Assembly: GCA_015065295.1 (NCBI GenBank)
Contig: SVQN01000002.1
Location: 1-64,000, forward strand
Length of the DNA: 64,000 nucleotides
Direction: 5' to 3'
Source of the DNA: Oscillospiraceae bacterium
GTDB taxonomy: Bacteria; Bacillota; Clostridia; Oscillospirales; CAG-272
Shown here: positions 18,015-27,205 of the stretch, piece by piece
Numbering within the stretch: position 1 is the first letter of the stretch
Layout of the letters: every line of letters begins with the position of its first letter
Translations under genes and position numbers: made by a program
Notes under the pieces: model-generated
Databases searched by the model: none
Told to the model about the DNA's origin: nothing
Seen by the model: the letters and a program-made list of their open reading frames with translations, nothing else

Positions 18015-18576
18015 GGACTGCTACAGGGATTTCGACTGTGCAGATTTTTTGTTTGAAGGGGATTTTCTTGGGTTTGTGCGTAGCCATATCGTTGATCCCA
18101 TCCGCTGACATGATGTTGGTTTGAATTTCTTCGAAAATCGTTCTGGGGAAGTCAGGCTCCGCCAAGACCCTGACTTCCGTTGCCGTAGGGAGATACGTTG
18201 ATGAGGTGCGTCACGTTTGAATTCAGCTACATTTTGTCATCCCCCGCACTCCTTGGCTGACGCCGTTCGTGCTTTTCGAAGAAAACTGTATGTCAGCCGA
18301 CCGAACGAACGCAAAGCGCGGACGGCGGGCGAGCCAAGACGCGCGGAAATCCAACAAACCGTAGCTGAATTCAAAATTGACGTACTAAATTATGCAGTCG
18401 CAACATGGCGCGGGAAGTCAGGGTCTTGGCGGAGCCTGACTTCCCCAGAACGATTTTCGTAGAATTTCAAACCAGCCCCATGTCAACGGGTCGAACACTC
18501 TTAAGCCGAACTCCACGGTATATTTCAAAAAGCCCCCTCCCCATCCTATCAGCCAAACAAACCGGCTACAACCGCC

Positions 18577-18628
18577 TAAAAAGGTTTGGAAGGGGTTTGG
18601 GGGAACCTTTCCTCAAAAGGTTCCCCCA
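18577..18628 (-). repeat. P repeat, copy 5 (right end of B1)
   Basis: An inverted copy relative to copy 4: AAAAAGGTTTGGAAGGGGTTT then hairpin GGGGGAACCTTT/AAAGGTTCCCCC. It closes B element copy 1. Confidence 0.78.
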
Positions 18629-18687
18629 AGAAACTCCCCCAAAACAGTACCAAATATTTCAAAAAATAAATTTTAACATTATACCGC

Positions 18688-18715
18688 TTGCCTAATGACA
18701 AAATTATGGTATAAT
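18688..18715 (+). promoter_or_regulatory. Promoter for galK
   Basis: TTGCCT, 16 bp, TATAAT with an extended TGG just before the -10 box, 55 nt upstream of the galK ATG. Confidence 0.72.
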
Positions 18716-18770
18716 ATATCTGATACCCATACGAATACAAATTCTTTACATACAAAGAGAGGCATCTGTC

Positions 18771-20069
18771 ATGACTATTTCTGAACTGAAGAATACCATC
18801 CTCGTCGGCGGGATCGACGCGGCACTGACTGACGGGCTGTCCGTTCCGGCCGATAAGGTGGAAGGCCAGCGTGAACGCTATGCCAAGGCGGCGGACGAGT
18901 TTGCGGCTCTCTACGGCGACGGCGATATTTCCCTTTACTCCGTCGGCGGCAGAAGCGAGATTTCCGGCAACCATACCGACCACAACTTCGGCCGCGTCAT
19001 CGCGGCGAGCGTGAACCTCGACATCCTTGCGGTTGTCAAGAAGACCGACGACGGTGTCATCCGCATCAAGAGCGAAGGTTTCCCGGAAGACGTGGTCGCT
19101 CCCGCAGCGGTAGAAGCTCCCGACGAATCCAAGTTCTTCACCTCCGCGGCAATCATCGCCGGTATGGAACGCGCGTTCCTTGATGCGGGCTACGCAGTCG
19201 GCGGTTTTGACGCGTACACCACGTCCAACGTTCTCAAGGGTTCCGGCATCAGCTCCTCTGCGGCGTTCGAAGTTATGGTTGGCAACATCCTCAACTATCT
19301 CTACAACGACGGCAAGGTTTCCAATGTGGAAATCGCAAAGATGGCGCAGTTTGCGGAAAACAAGTACTTCGGCAAGCCCTGCGGCCTGATGGATCAGACC
19401 GCTTGTGCAGTCGGCGGCTTCATCACCATCGATTTCGAAGACCCGACCAATCCCATTATTGAAAAACTCGACTTTGACCTTACTGCGGCAGGCTACAGCC
19501 TCTGCATCGTCAACACCGGCGGCAACCATGCTGACCTCAACGAAGACTATGCGTCCGTTCCTGCGGAAATGAAGTCCGTTGCGGCGAAGCTCGGTGTTCC
19601 GGTACTCCGCAAGACCTGCCGTTGTACGCTGGACAAGGCTCTTGCTGAAAACGGTGCGGCTCTGCGTGAAGAACTCGGCGACCGTGCGATCATGAGAGCG
19701 TACCACTTCTTCGCGGAAAACGAACGCGTTGCAGGTCAGGTTGACGCGCTGAAGGCCGGGGATACCGCCGGATTCCTTGCAGGCGTTACTGCGTCCGGCA
19801 ACAGCAGCTTCAAGTTCCTCCAGAATGTTTACACGACCAAGAACGTACAGGAACAGGGTCTGTCTCTGGCACTGTGCATCGCGGAACGTGTGGTTGCGGA
19901 AGTCGGCGGTGCGTGCAGAGTTCACGGCGGCGGTTTCGCGGGGACGATTCAGGCGTTCATTCCGACCGAAAAGACGGCGGAATTTGCTGCAAAGATGAAC
20001 GGTGTGTTCGGCGAAGGTGCTACGCATATTCTCAGCGTTCGCAAGAACGGTGCCTGCAAGATCTGCTGA
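18771..20069 (+). CDS. galK: Galactokinase (GHMP kinase)
   Basis: A 432-residue cytoplasmic GHMP kinase that phosphorylates galactose to galactose 1-phosphate, the first step of the Leloir pathway. GGRSEISGNHTDHNFGR is the galactokinase signature region (the usual form has GEHTDYN). GSGISSSAAFEV is the GHMP ATP-binding motif, CGLMDQTACAVGG holds the catalytic Asp, and VHGGGFAGTIQAF is the C-terminal GHMP motif. It is slightly longer than usual (about 390). galT and galE are absent from the window. Transcription is from its own promoter. Confidence 0.92.
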   Translation: MTISELKNTILVGGIDAALTDGLSVPADKVEGQRERYAKAADEFAALYGDGDISLYSVGGRSEISGNHTDHNFGRVIAASVNLDILAVVKKTDDGVIRIKSEGFPEDVVAPAAVEAPDESKFFTSAAIIAGMERAFLDAGYAVGGFDAYTTSNVLKGSGISSSAAFEVMVGNILNYLYNDGKVSNVEIAKMAQFAENKYFGKPCGLMDQTACAVGGFITIDFEDPTNPIIEKLDFDLTAAGYSLCIVNTGGNHADLNEDYASVPAEMKSVAAKLGVPVLRKTCRCTLDKALAENGAALREELGDRAIMRAYHFFAENERVAGQVDALKAGDTAGFLAGVTASGNSSFKFLQNVYTTKNVQEQGLSLALCIAERVVAEVGGACRVHGGGFAGTIQAFIPTEKTAEFAAKMNGVFGEGATHILSVRKNGACKIC

Positions 20070-20094
20070 ACTGAAATTTAGAATACCAAATTAC

Positions 20095-20250
20095 CTCTGT
20101 TCTTTTTCTCCTTTATCGAGGAGAAAAAGAACCAAAAAGAGGAACTCCTTGGAAGTCAAAGGAGATTTCGCGGACTGCGGTCCGCGACTCAGGGCTCTGC
20201 CCTAAGAACCCGCGACCTTTTGGAAAAGGTCGATCAAAACTTTTCGGCTG
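20095..20250. repeat. E element: run of five hairpins after galK
   Basis: Starting about 25 nt after the galK stop: TTCTTTTTCTCC/GGAGAAAAAGAA (20100-20131), CTCCTT/AAAGGAG, CGCGGAC/GTCCGCG, AGGGC/GCCCT and GACCTTTT/AAAAGGTC, ending in CAAAACTTTT. The layout resembles a dispersed repeat, but only one copy is in this window. It may also terminate galK. Confidence 0.65.
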
Positions 20251-20288
20251 ACAACGTGCAGCTTATGTTATGAAAGGTACTTCCGCCC

Positions 20289-20666
20289 ATGAAAAAACCA
20301 CAGGATTCTCTCCGTAAGCTGGGGGCTTTATTCCTGAACTTTATCCTGTTCTACGTCCTCCTGCGGCTCATCATCCTGCTTGCCGGACGTACCGGGATCA
20401 TGGCCATTTACTACATCGGTTCGACTGCCTATATGCTCGGTGCGGCAGCGGTCTTTATCGCTTTTTTCTGTCTCAACGGTTTTACGGTCAACAACGTGGA
20501 TCGGACATGGGATGATCTCCCCGCCGGGTGGCCGGACGACAAAAAACGTGAGTTCCTCGCCAGGCAGCCCGAACGCCGGGCGAAGGCGCGCAAACTCATG
20601 TACATCCTCATGCCGATGATCGTTACGATCGGGATCAACTACATCGAACTGACATTTCTGAAATAA
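20289..20666 (+). CDS. Small membrane protein of unknown function
   Basis: A 125-residue protein with three hydrophobic stretches (about 12-32, 40-62 and 103-121) and a charged loop DDLPAGWPDDKKREFLARQPERRAKARK. I do not recognise the family. It ends 12 bp before rlmH on the same strand and the two are likely co-transcribed, but this does not reveal a function. Confidence 0.75.
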   Translation: MKKPQDSLRKLGALFLNFILFYVLLRLIILLAGRTGIMAIYYIGSTAYMLGAAAVFIAFFCLNGFTVNNVDRTWDDLPAGWPDDKKREFLARQPERRAKARKLMYILMPMIVTIGINYIELTFLK

Positions 20667-20678
20667 GGGAGAACCGCC

Positions 20679-21161
20679 ATGCTGAAAATCCGTATCATTG
20701 CCATGGGCAAGCTCACCGTGGATTATTTCCGTGCGGCGTGCGAAGACTACCTCAAACGGATGTCCCGCGCCTATTCCGTGACGGTGATCGAACCGAAGCC
20801 GGAGGCACTCCCGAAAGATCCCACCGACGGAGACATCGCCCGTGCGCTTGAACGGGAAGCTGTCCGTATTACGGAGGCGATCCCCCCGCGTGCCGCCGTT
20901 GTGGCGATGTGCGTCGAGGGAAAGGAACTTTCGTCCGAAGACCTTGCCGCAAAAATGGAAGGCTTCGCGGCGTCCGGCGTCTCGGAAGTCTGCTTCCTGA
21001 TCGGCTCGTCCCACGGGCTGGACGAATCCCTCAAACGCCGCGCCGACCTTCGTCTGTCGGTATCAAAAATGACCTTCCCGCACGAATTATTCCGCGTGAT
21101 GCTGCTGGAACAGCTCTACCGCGCGGCCGAAATCAACGCGGGAAGCAAATATCATAAATAA
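20679..21161 (+). CDS. rlmH: 23S rRNA pseudouridine-1915 N3-methyltransferase RlmH
   Basis: A 160-residue SPOUT methyltransferase that modifies helix 69 of 23S rRNA. The knot region CFLIGSSHGLDESLKRRADLRLSVSKMTFPHELFRVMLLEQLYRAAEINAGSKYHK contains the conserved SAM-binding glycines and the invariant YHK end. Length matches the family (about 157-160). The stop codon TAA is the first part of H repeat copy 2. Confidence 0.97.
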   Translation: MLKIRIIAMGKLTVDYFRAACEDYLKRMSRAYSVTVIEPKPEALPKDPTDGDIARALEREAVRITEAIPPRAAVVAMCVEGKELSSEDLAAKMEGFAASGVSEVCFLIGSSHGLDESLKRRADLRLSVSKMTFPHELFRVMLLEQLYRAAEINAGSKYHK

Positions 21162-21270
21162 CTAAGAACTAAGAGTGAATAACTAAGAGCTATGGCTGGC
21201 TTTACATTTTGCCGACAGACGGACAATTTCGTATAGTTATTCACTATTCACTCTTAGCTATTAGCTATAA
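21160..21270. repeat. H repeat (heptad hairpin), copy 2
   Basis: Left arm heptads ACTAAGA ACTAAGA GTGAATA ACTAAGA pair with TAGTTATTCACTATTCACTC; the loop carries GCCGACAGACGGACAATTTC. It starts within the rlmH stop codon and ends 11 nt before the next gene's ATG. Confidence 0.82.
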
Positions 21271-21280
21271 CGGAGTTATT

Positions 21281-22120
21281 ATGGAAGAACTTCTTACTAC
21301 AAAATTAACACTCGGTGCGGAAAAGCCGTTCCGACTGCTGCATATTTCGGATACGCATCTCTGTCTTGCGGATGATCGTGACAACGAACGCAAGAACAAG
21401 CTCGCGGAAGGCCGCAAAAAGGTGTTCGGCGACGGCGAAGATGCGCTTGCATGGAGCATTGAAAAATCGAAGGAACTGGACGCGCTTCTGGTGCATACCG
21501 GCGACCTGCTCGACTTTGTGTCCGAAGCGAACATTGACGCGGCGAAGAAATTCACCGACGAAAACGACTGCTTCTTCGCGGCGGGCAACCATGAATTCAG
21601 TCTGTATGTCGGCGAAGCATGGGAAGACAAGGCGTACCGTGACCAGAGTCTCGACAAGGTACAGGCGGCGTTCAAGAACGATATCCGTTTCTGCTCCCGC
21701 GTTGTGAACGGCATCAATCTGATTGCGATCGACAACTCCTACTACCGCTTTGAACAGGAACAGCTCGATGCTCTGAAGGCGGAAGTACAGCGCGGTCTGC
21801 CGATCCTGCTGTTCATGCATAATCCGATGCATACCGACGAATTCTACAACTACCGCCGCAATGTCGAAGGCGTAAAGATCGCATATTTCACCGGCACACC
21901 GGCAGAGATGATGAGCGATTATGACGACCACCGGTTCCGTCAGCAGTGTCCCGACGAAATCACCGCCGAAGCGACCGAATACATCGCAAACGAACCGGCG
22001 ATCAAGGCACTGTTTACCGGACACCTCCACTTCAGCCACGAAACTCCGTATTTCGGCCGTATGCAGTATGTGACCGGCGGTGCGGGCAATCGTGTGGCAA
22101 GACTCATTGAAATTGACTAA
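21281..22120 (+). CDS. Calcineurin-like metallophosphoesterase
   Basis: A 279-residue metallophosphoesterase. The metal motifs are DTHL (after LLHISDTH), HTGDLLD, AGNHEF, MHNPMH and GHLHFSHE, all present and in order. The start at 21281 is supported by CGGAG five nt upstream; the longer ORF-track start lies in an H repeat. It has no signal peptide, so a cytoplasmic phosphodiesterase or phosphatase is likely. It is enclosed by two H repeats, and its final codons ATT GAC TAA coincide with the start of the second. Confidence 0.88.
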   Translation: MEELLTTKLTLGAEKPFRLLHISDTHLCLADDRDNERKNKLAEGRKKVFGDGEDALAWSIEKSKELDALLVHTGDLLDFVSEANIDAAKKFTDENDCFFAAGNHEFSLYVGEAWEDKAYRDQSLDKVQAAFKNDIRFCSRVVNGINLIAIDNSYYRFEQEQLDALKAEVQRGLPILLFMHNPMHTDEFYNYRRNVEGVKIAYFTGTPAEMMSDYDDHRFRQQCPDEITAEATEYIANEPAIKALFTGHLHFSHETPYFGRMQYVTGGAGNRVARLIEID

Positions 22121-22222
22121 GAACTAAGAGTGAATGACTAAGGACTATGGCAGACTTTCCGGCTGTTCGGCTGACGGATGGTTTTGCATAGTCATTCACC
22201 ATTAGCTATTAGCCATTAGTTA
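22115..22222. repeat. H repeat (heptad hairpin), copy 3
   Basis: TTGACTAAGAACTAAGAGTG pairs with CATTCACCATTAGCTATTAGCC on the far side. It contains the stop codon of the metallophosphoesterase and ends just before the WG-repeat gene. Confidence 0.82.
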
Positions 22223-22234
22223 TATTTTTGTTCC

Positions 22235-24016
22235 GTGAAATATTTTTTCAGAAAATTCAAAAAACAGCTTCTGCGGCTTCTCGCAGCCGTACTGGTGTTC
22301 GGTGCGGCGATGCTTGTGCTGCTGTATTTTCTCGGGTATTATGACTTTTCTTTCCTGGATCGCTACAAAGTTCTCGGCGTGATTTTCGAAGATCCCCTGC
22401 CGCAGACCCAGACCGGGCCGTCGATGTTCTTCGACCCGTCAGAACTGATCGGCGACGATTACCTTGAAGAGGAACCGGAAGACATTCTTCCGGAAGATTC
22501 CTCGCAGACGGCGGAAAATCCGTCACAGGGAATGTCCGGCGGCAGTGGCGGAGGCGGCAGCGGAGTTGATCTCAGCAGTTACGAGACCAAGTCCGTCAAG
22601 AGCGTCTATGACGAAAAACAACTGGCAGACAAGCTCCTGCGGACGGACAGAACCGGTGCGTTTACGGTAGACAAGCTTCTCTCGGAAGGCTATCACATCT
22701 CCGGGATTTCGTATTCCGAAGCGGGACTGAATTTTGTACCGCCGGCGGAACCCGAACCGGCAGAAGGCGAAGATGCTTCCGGAAATGCGGAACCGGCGGA
22801 AACGGACGAAGCGGATTCTGTTCCGAAGGTCGTGACGGGGACGTATGTCCCGGGAGAAACGGTTCTCGGCAGAATGACGTTCTCGTTCCAGCTTCCGGAG
22901 CGGTACTCTCTGCGAAACCGCGAAAAAATCCAGAAGGTCATTCATTATCCTCTGGATGACAGCGAATACTATGTCACGGAGAAATCCGTGCAGGAACAGC
23001 GTCCGGCGATCGAACTTTACATGGGATATATCCTCATGGACGACGGCAAAACCCTGTCGATGATCGCATCCGATGCAACGCCGCTGTCCGTTATGGACGA
23101 AACGGTGTACGCTCCCGCGTTTGCCCGTGACCGGTACGACCGTCCTCTGTTTTACCGTACCTCCGAAACCGGCGAGACCCAGTATGTCTATCTGGCGATG
23201 GACGGCAAAAATTTCATCCGTACCGAGTACGATGAACTGGAAGAAGGACGCGGTCTGAACTTCGACTATCCCGCTTCCTACGGCAAAACGGATTCGTCGA
23301 TTACCACGGACAAAAACGGCGTGACGGGCAAGATGGCGTACGTCAACAAAGGCGTGGGCATGGTGACCGGCTACGATTTCACGGACGCGTTCGCATTCTC
23401 GGAAGGACTGGCCGCCGTTACAACGACGAAAAACCGGAACGGTATGTACTTTATCGACGAAAACGGCAAGCGTGCGTTTGAAACGTGGATTTACTACTTC
23501 AACGAGCACAACCGCGACGGGTACGCCAATCTGGTGAAGCCGCTGACCAACGGCATCGAGAATATCGGTTTCTATTATTTCGAAAACGGTCTGACCAGAG
23601 TCCGTACCCAGACGATTGACGCCTACAACTGGGCGTATGTCCGCCGGATCCGTCTCATGCGGGACGAACACATCCTGATCCGTCCGGACGGTTCGGAATA
23701 CGAGCTTCCGGCGGGATATCAGCTGGAAGGCTATTCGGACGGCATGATTCTGCTGTCGAAGGACGACCGGTACGGATTTATCGACTACACGGGCGAATGG
23801 ATCGCCCAGCCGATCTACACGTCGGCAACCCCGTTCGTGTGCGGTCTGGCAACGCTGAAAACGGAAGACGGCCGTGTCGGCATGATTGATACGGCAGGAA
23901 ACATCGTCCTGCAGTTCACATACGATTACATTTCGCAGGTATCGGACGGTCTGATCGCGGCATACCGCCGGGAAAACGGCTGGACGATCCTGAAAATGAT
24001 GGAAAAAGACGTATAA
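22235..24016 (+). CDS. WG-repeat protein with N-terminal membrane anchor
   Basis: A 593-residue protein with one N-terminal membrane helix (LLRLLAAVLVFGAAMLVLLYFLGYY), an acidic, low-complexity stretch with a glycine-serine linker (about 80-105), and WG-type repeats (FSEGLAAV..NGMYFIDENGKRAFE; GFIDYTGEWIAQPIY; GMIDTAGNIVLQFTYDYISQVSDGLIAA). WG repeats are surface or protein-binding beta units, so an extracytoplasmic role is likely. The start is GTG with no clear ribosome site, so it is uncertain by a few codons. Confidence 0.82.
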   Translation: MKYFFRKFKKQLLRLLAAVLVFGAAMLVLLYFLGYYDFSFLDRYKVLGVIFEDPLPQTQTGPSMFFDPSELIGDDYLEEEPEDILPEDSSQTAENPSQGMSGGSGGGGSGVDLSSYETKSVKSVYDEKQLADKLLRTDRTGAFTVDKLLSEGYHISGISYSEAGLNFVPPAEPEPAEGEDASGNAEPAETDEADSVPKVVTGTYVPGETVLGRMTFSFQLPERYSLRNREKIQKVIHYPLDDSEYYVTEKSVQEQRPAIELYMGYILMDDGKTLSMIASDATPLSVMDETVYAPAFARDRYDRPLFYRTSETGETQYVYLAMDGKNFIRTEYDELEEGRGLNFDYPASYGKTDSSITTDKNGVTGKMAYVNKGVGMVTGYDFTDAFAFSEGLAAVTTTKNRNGMYFIDENGKRAFETWIYYFNEHNRDGYANLVKPLTNGIENIGFYYFENGLTRVRTQTIDAYNWAYVRRIRLMRDEHILIRPDGSEYELPAGYQLEGYSDGMILLSKDDRYGFIDYTGEWIAQPIYTSATPFVCGLATLKTEDGRVGMIDTAGNIVLQFTYDYISQVSDGLIAAYRRENGWTILKMMEKDV

Positions 24017-24085
24017 TTTTCTCAAACTGATTTAAATTAATAATTTAAATAAAACAAAAAATACAGAAACAAGAGGTACAAACCA

Positions 24086-24619
24086 ATGCCTATCTTTGGT
24101 AAGAACAAGAAAAACGAAAACGAAAATGAAAATCCGGCAGTTGAAAACAACGCCGCAGCAGAAACCAGCGAAGTAGACGCGCAGACTGTAACCTCCGCAA
24201 AGAAGTACGAAACTCCCGAAGGATTTGACTTCAACCGTTACTTCCTCGCAGAACGCCGCATCGTTCTTGAAAACGTAAGCTACGAAGTACATCCGGTACA
24301 GCCGAGCGGCCAGATGAAGCTGAACGGCAAGGACACCATCATCGCGCAGGTAGCCGGTCAGGCAGGCGTAAAGGTAACCTACAACCGTACCCTTCAGTTT
24401 GAACCCGAAGGACCGTTCTCCCTTTCCGTATCGTTCGCCGTCATGCTGGTATTCAATCCCGGTACCCGCGACGAAATCGACTGGAAGACGATCGACGTAG
24501 CGAACGAATTCCGCAAGGCATGCCCTGCACTTGTAACCACGATGATGAGCCGCGCAACGCTTCTCGTAGCGGAAATCACCTCCGCATCCGGCGGCGCACC
24601 GATCATTCCTCTGAAGTAA
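24086..24619 (+). CDS. Uncharacterised protein, possible SecB-like fold
   Basis: A 177-residue protein with a 45-residue Asn/Glu/Ala-rich tail at the N-terminus and a compact domain. The end FRKACPALVTTMMSRATLLVAEITSASGGAPIIPLK resembles the last helix and strand of SecB-fold proteins, where CP...L...R..I...T...G.PP is typical. The middle (FSLSVSFAVMLVFNPG) would supply the sheet. This is a weak pattern match; a phage or stress-related SecB-like chaperone or an unrelated family are both possible. AGAGGT precedes the ATG. Confidence 0.6.
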   Translation: MPIFGKNKKNENENENPAVENNAAAETSEVDAQTVTSAKKYETPEGFDFNRYFLAERRIVLENVSYEVHPVQPSGQMKLNGKDTIIAQVAGQAGVKVTYNRTLQFEPEGPFSLSVSFAVMLVFNPGTRDEIDWKTIDVANEFRKACPALVTTMMSRATLLVAEITSASGGAPIIPLK

Positions 24620-24639
24620 GGTTGGCTTACAGCCGGGAA

Positions 24640-25110
24640 ACCCCCTTCGGGGCGAAAGGAAGAAAAATGACCGTTCCGGTCATTTTTCAATTTTATGTCC
24701 CTACGCGGGACGGCGCATAAAGGGGCTCAGACGCCGCCCCTTTATGAATTCCCGGCTTGACGTATGTGGGACTCGCCCTTGAGGGCTCAAACAGACAGCA
24801 GTGTTCACTCAGCAGATCGCACGGAAGAACAGAAATACAGTTTATCAAAAAGGTGGAACCTAAATTTGCAGTTTTCCCTCACGGCTGTTTCTACTGAACA
24901 TACAATTTGGACAGATTTGCACGACACCTTGTCTCTCCCGAAGGGTCTGAATGCGGGCAAACCGCTGTATGTCTGAGGCCTCAAGGCCGAGTCCCCCGAA
25001 CGATTTCCAAGCCGGCAATTCACAAAGGGGCGGCGTTTGAGCCCCTTTGTGCGCCCGCCGCGTAGGCGATAAAAAATTGAAAAATGACCGTTCCGGTCAT
25101 TTTTCTACCT
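24640..25110 (+). repeat. A element, copy 2
   Basis: The head hairpin CCCCCTTCGGGG is 20 nt after the stop of the upstream gene. Terminal stems AAAAATGACC/GGTCATTTTT stand at both ends. The inner stem CTCGCCC-TTGA-GGGCTC differs from the CGGCC-TTGA-GGCC form in other copies with pairing kept. Centre: GGACAGATTTGCACGACACC. It ends 37 nt before the topoisomerase ATG. Confidence 0.85.
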
Positions 25111-25147
25111 ATTGATAGTACGAAAAATCTGCACAAAACGAAATTTT

Positions 25148-27202
25148 ATGAAGAAGAAAGAACAATATAATAACCAATCGATCACTTCCCTGAAAGGCGC
25201 GGACCGCGTCCGCAAACGCCCTGCCGTTATCTTCGGCTCCGACGGCCTCGAAGGCTGTGAGCATTCCGTCTTTGAAATCCTCTCCAACTCCGTCGATGAA
25301 GCCAAGGAAGGCTTCGGGAATATCATCCATATTACCGCGTTCCGCGATAAATCCATCGAAATCGAGGACTTCGGCCGCGGCATCCCCGTCGGCTGGAATG
25401 AAGCCGAACAGCGTTGGAACTGGGAGCTTGTCTATTGTGAACTCTACGCCGGCGGCAAGTACGATAATAACTCCGACGGCTCCGCGTATGAGTATTCCCT
25501 CGGTCTCAACGGGCTCGGCGCGTGTGCGACCCAGTATTCCAGTGAGTTCTTTGAAGTCCGTTCCTATGACGGAACCAATGTCTCCGAAATCCATTTCGAG
25601 AAAGGCGAACCCGTCACCGAACTGATCGTCCGTCCCCTCGAACGGAAGGAAAAACGTACCGGTACCGTTCAGCGGTGGCGTCCCGACCTCGAGGTCTTCA
25701 CCGAAATCGACATTCCCCGCGAATATTTCACCGATATGCTCAAACGGCAGGCGGTCGCCAATCCCGGCATCCGCTTTGTCTTCCGCTGGGAAGTCGCGGA
25801 ACCGCCGGTAACGGAAGACGTTCCTGCAAAAAAATCCAAAAAATCCGACAAGCCCGAACAGTATTTCGAGACGGAAGAATTCTATTACGAAAACGGCATC
25901 GCCGATTATGTCGCCGAAGTCGCCGGAACTACCGCCGAAACCAAGGTCGCGCAGTTCCACCTCGAAACCAAAGGCCGTGACCGCGAGGACATGAAGGACT
26001 ATAAGTTCAACGTGGACGTTGCGTTTACCGTATCCAAGTCCGTTCATCTGCTTGAATATTACCATAACTCCAGCTTCCTTGAACATGGCGGTTCTCCCGA
26101 ACGTGCGGTCAAAACCGCGTTTGTGTACGCCATCGACAAGCGGCTGAAGGCCGGCGGAAAATATAATAAAAATGAAGCCAAAATCACCTTCCAGGACGTC
26201 GAAGACTGCCTGATTCTGGTGTCCAACGGCTTCTCTACGCAGGCGTCCTACGCCAACCAGACGAAAAAGGCGATCACCAATGCGTTCATCGCGGAAGCCA
26301 TGACCGATTTTCTCAAGGAACAGCTTGAATATTTCTTCGCGGAAAATCCCATCGACGCAGACAAAATCTGCGCGCAGGTTCTGGTCAACAAGCGTTCGCG
26401 CGAACAGGCGGAATCGACCCGTCTGAACCTCAAGAAAAAACTCGCTGCCTCAACGGACGTTGCCAGCCGCGTGGAAAAGTTCGTCGCCTGCCGCTCGAAA
26501 GACCCGGACGTGCGCGAACTGTTCATCGTGGAAGGGGACTCCGCGATGACCTCGTGCAAAATGGCGCGTGACGCGGAATTCCAGGCGATTATCCCCGTCC
26601 GCGGAAAAACGCTGAACTGCATGAAGGCGACGTACGACCGTATTTTCAAGAGCGATATCATTGTTGACCTCCTGCGCGTCATCGGCTGCGGCGTGGAAAT
26701 CCAGACGAAAAATAAATCGGATATGGTTCCGTTCGATATGGCGAACCTGCGCTGGTCGAAGATCATCATCTGTACCGATGCGGACGAAGACGGATTCCAG
26801 ATCCGCACGCTTCTGCTGACGCTGTTCTACCGGCTCCTCCCCACCCTTCTCAAGGAAGGACGCGTATACATCGCGGAATCGCCGCTGTACGAAATCACGC
26901 CGGCGAAGGGCGAACCGCTGTTTGCATACAACGAGCCGGAAAAAGCGGAAATCGTGAAGAAGCTGGAATCGTCGAAAACGAAGTACACGCTCCAGCGTTC
27001 GAAAGGTCTCGGCGAAAACGAAGCGCAGATGATGTCGAAGACGACGATGAACCCGGCATCGCGCCGCCTGATCCGCGTAACCCCGGCAGATGCCGCAGCA
27101 ACGGCGCGGATGTTCGAGCTGATGCTCGGCGACGACCTTGCCGGACGAAAGAAATATATCGCCGAACACGGCGCGGAGTATCTGGCTGTCGCCGATATCT
27201 GA
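25148..27202 (+). CDS. Type IIA topoisomerase subunit B (GyrB/ParE-like)
   Basis: A 684-residue ATPase subunit of a type II topoisomerase. The GHKL ATPase motifs are EILSNSVDEA, DFGRGIPVG and GLNGLGA. The TOPRIM domain has FIVEGDSAMTSCKMARD and the metal triad DADEDG. The end has the usual SKTTMNPASRRLIRV. The ATPase region (WNWELVYCELYAGGKYDNNSDGSAYEYS) is divergent from standard GyrB, which points to ParE or a third paralogue. No subunit A gene follows. No clear ribosome site is seen; a TTG at 25112 is an alternative start. A elements lie on both sides. Confidence 0.9.
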   Translation: MKKKEQYNNQSITSLKGADRVRKRPAVIFGSDGLEGCEHSVFEILSNSVDEAKEGFGNIIHITAFRDKSIEIEDFGRGIPVGWNEAEQRWNWELVYCELYAGGKYDNNSDGSAYEYSLGLNGLGACATQYSSEFFEVRSYDGTNVSEIHFEKGEPVTELIVRPLERKEKRTGTVQRWRPDLEVFTEIDIPREYFTDMLKRQAVANPGIRFVFRWEVAEPPVTEDVPAKKSKKSDKPEQYFETEEFYYENGIADYVAEVAGTTAETKVAQFHLETKGRDREDMKDYKFNVDVAFTVSKSVHLLEYYHNSSFLEHGGSPERAVKTAFVYAIDKRLKAGGKYNKNEAKITFQDVEDCLILVSNGFSTQASYANQTKKAITNAFIAEAMTDFLKEQLEYFFAENPIDADKICAQVLVNKRSREQAESTRLNLKKKLAASTDVASRVEKFVACRSKDPDVRELFIVEGDSAMTSCKMARDAEFQAIIPVRGKTLNCMKATYDRIFKSDIIVDLLRVIGCGVEIQTKNKSDMVPFDMANLRWSKIIICTDADEDGFQIRTLLLTLFYRLLPTLLKEGRVYIAESPLYEITPAKGEPLFAYNEPEKAEIVKKLESSKTKYTLQRSKGLGENEAQMMSKTTMNPASRRLIRVTPADAAATARMFELMLGDDLAGRKKYIAEHGAEYLAVADI

Positions 27203-27205
27203 GAA

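Larger units (their letters stand above)
17961..18630. repeat. B element, copy 1 (composite, bounded by inverted P repeats)
   Basis: A 670-bp non-coding block between the divergent potA and galK. It is bounded by P copies 4 (plus) and 5 (minus), facing each other. Inside, GGGGAAGTCAGGCTCCGCC near 18147 recurs inverted near 18420 together with its flanks (ATCGTTCTGGGGAAGTCAGG), so the block is itself a long imperfect palindrome. The left half is repeated at 29.3 kb. No gene is supported in it. Confidence 0.78.

Noticed and set aside
25148-27202. A composite transposon made of two A elements around the topoisomerase gene
   Set aside because: No transposase or target duplication is visible, and the third A copy lies alone after uvrB, so the pairing may be coincidental. 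Kept only as a possibility in the findings.
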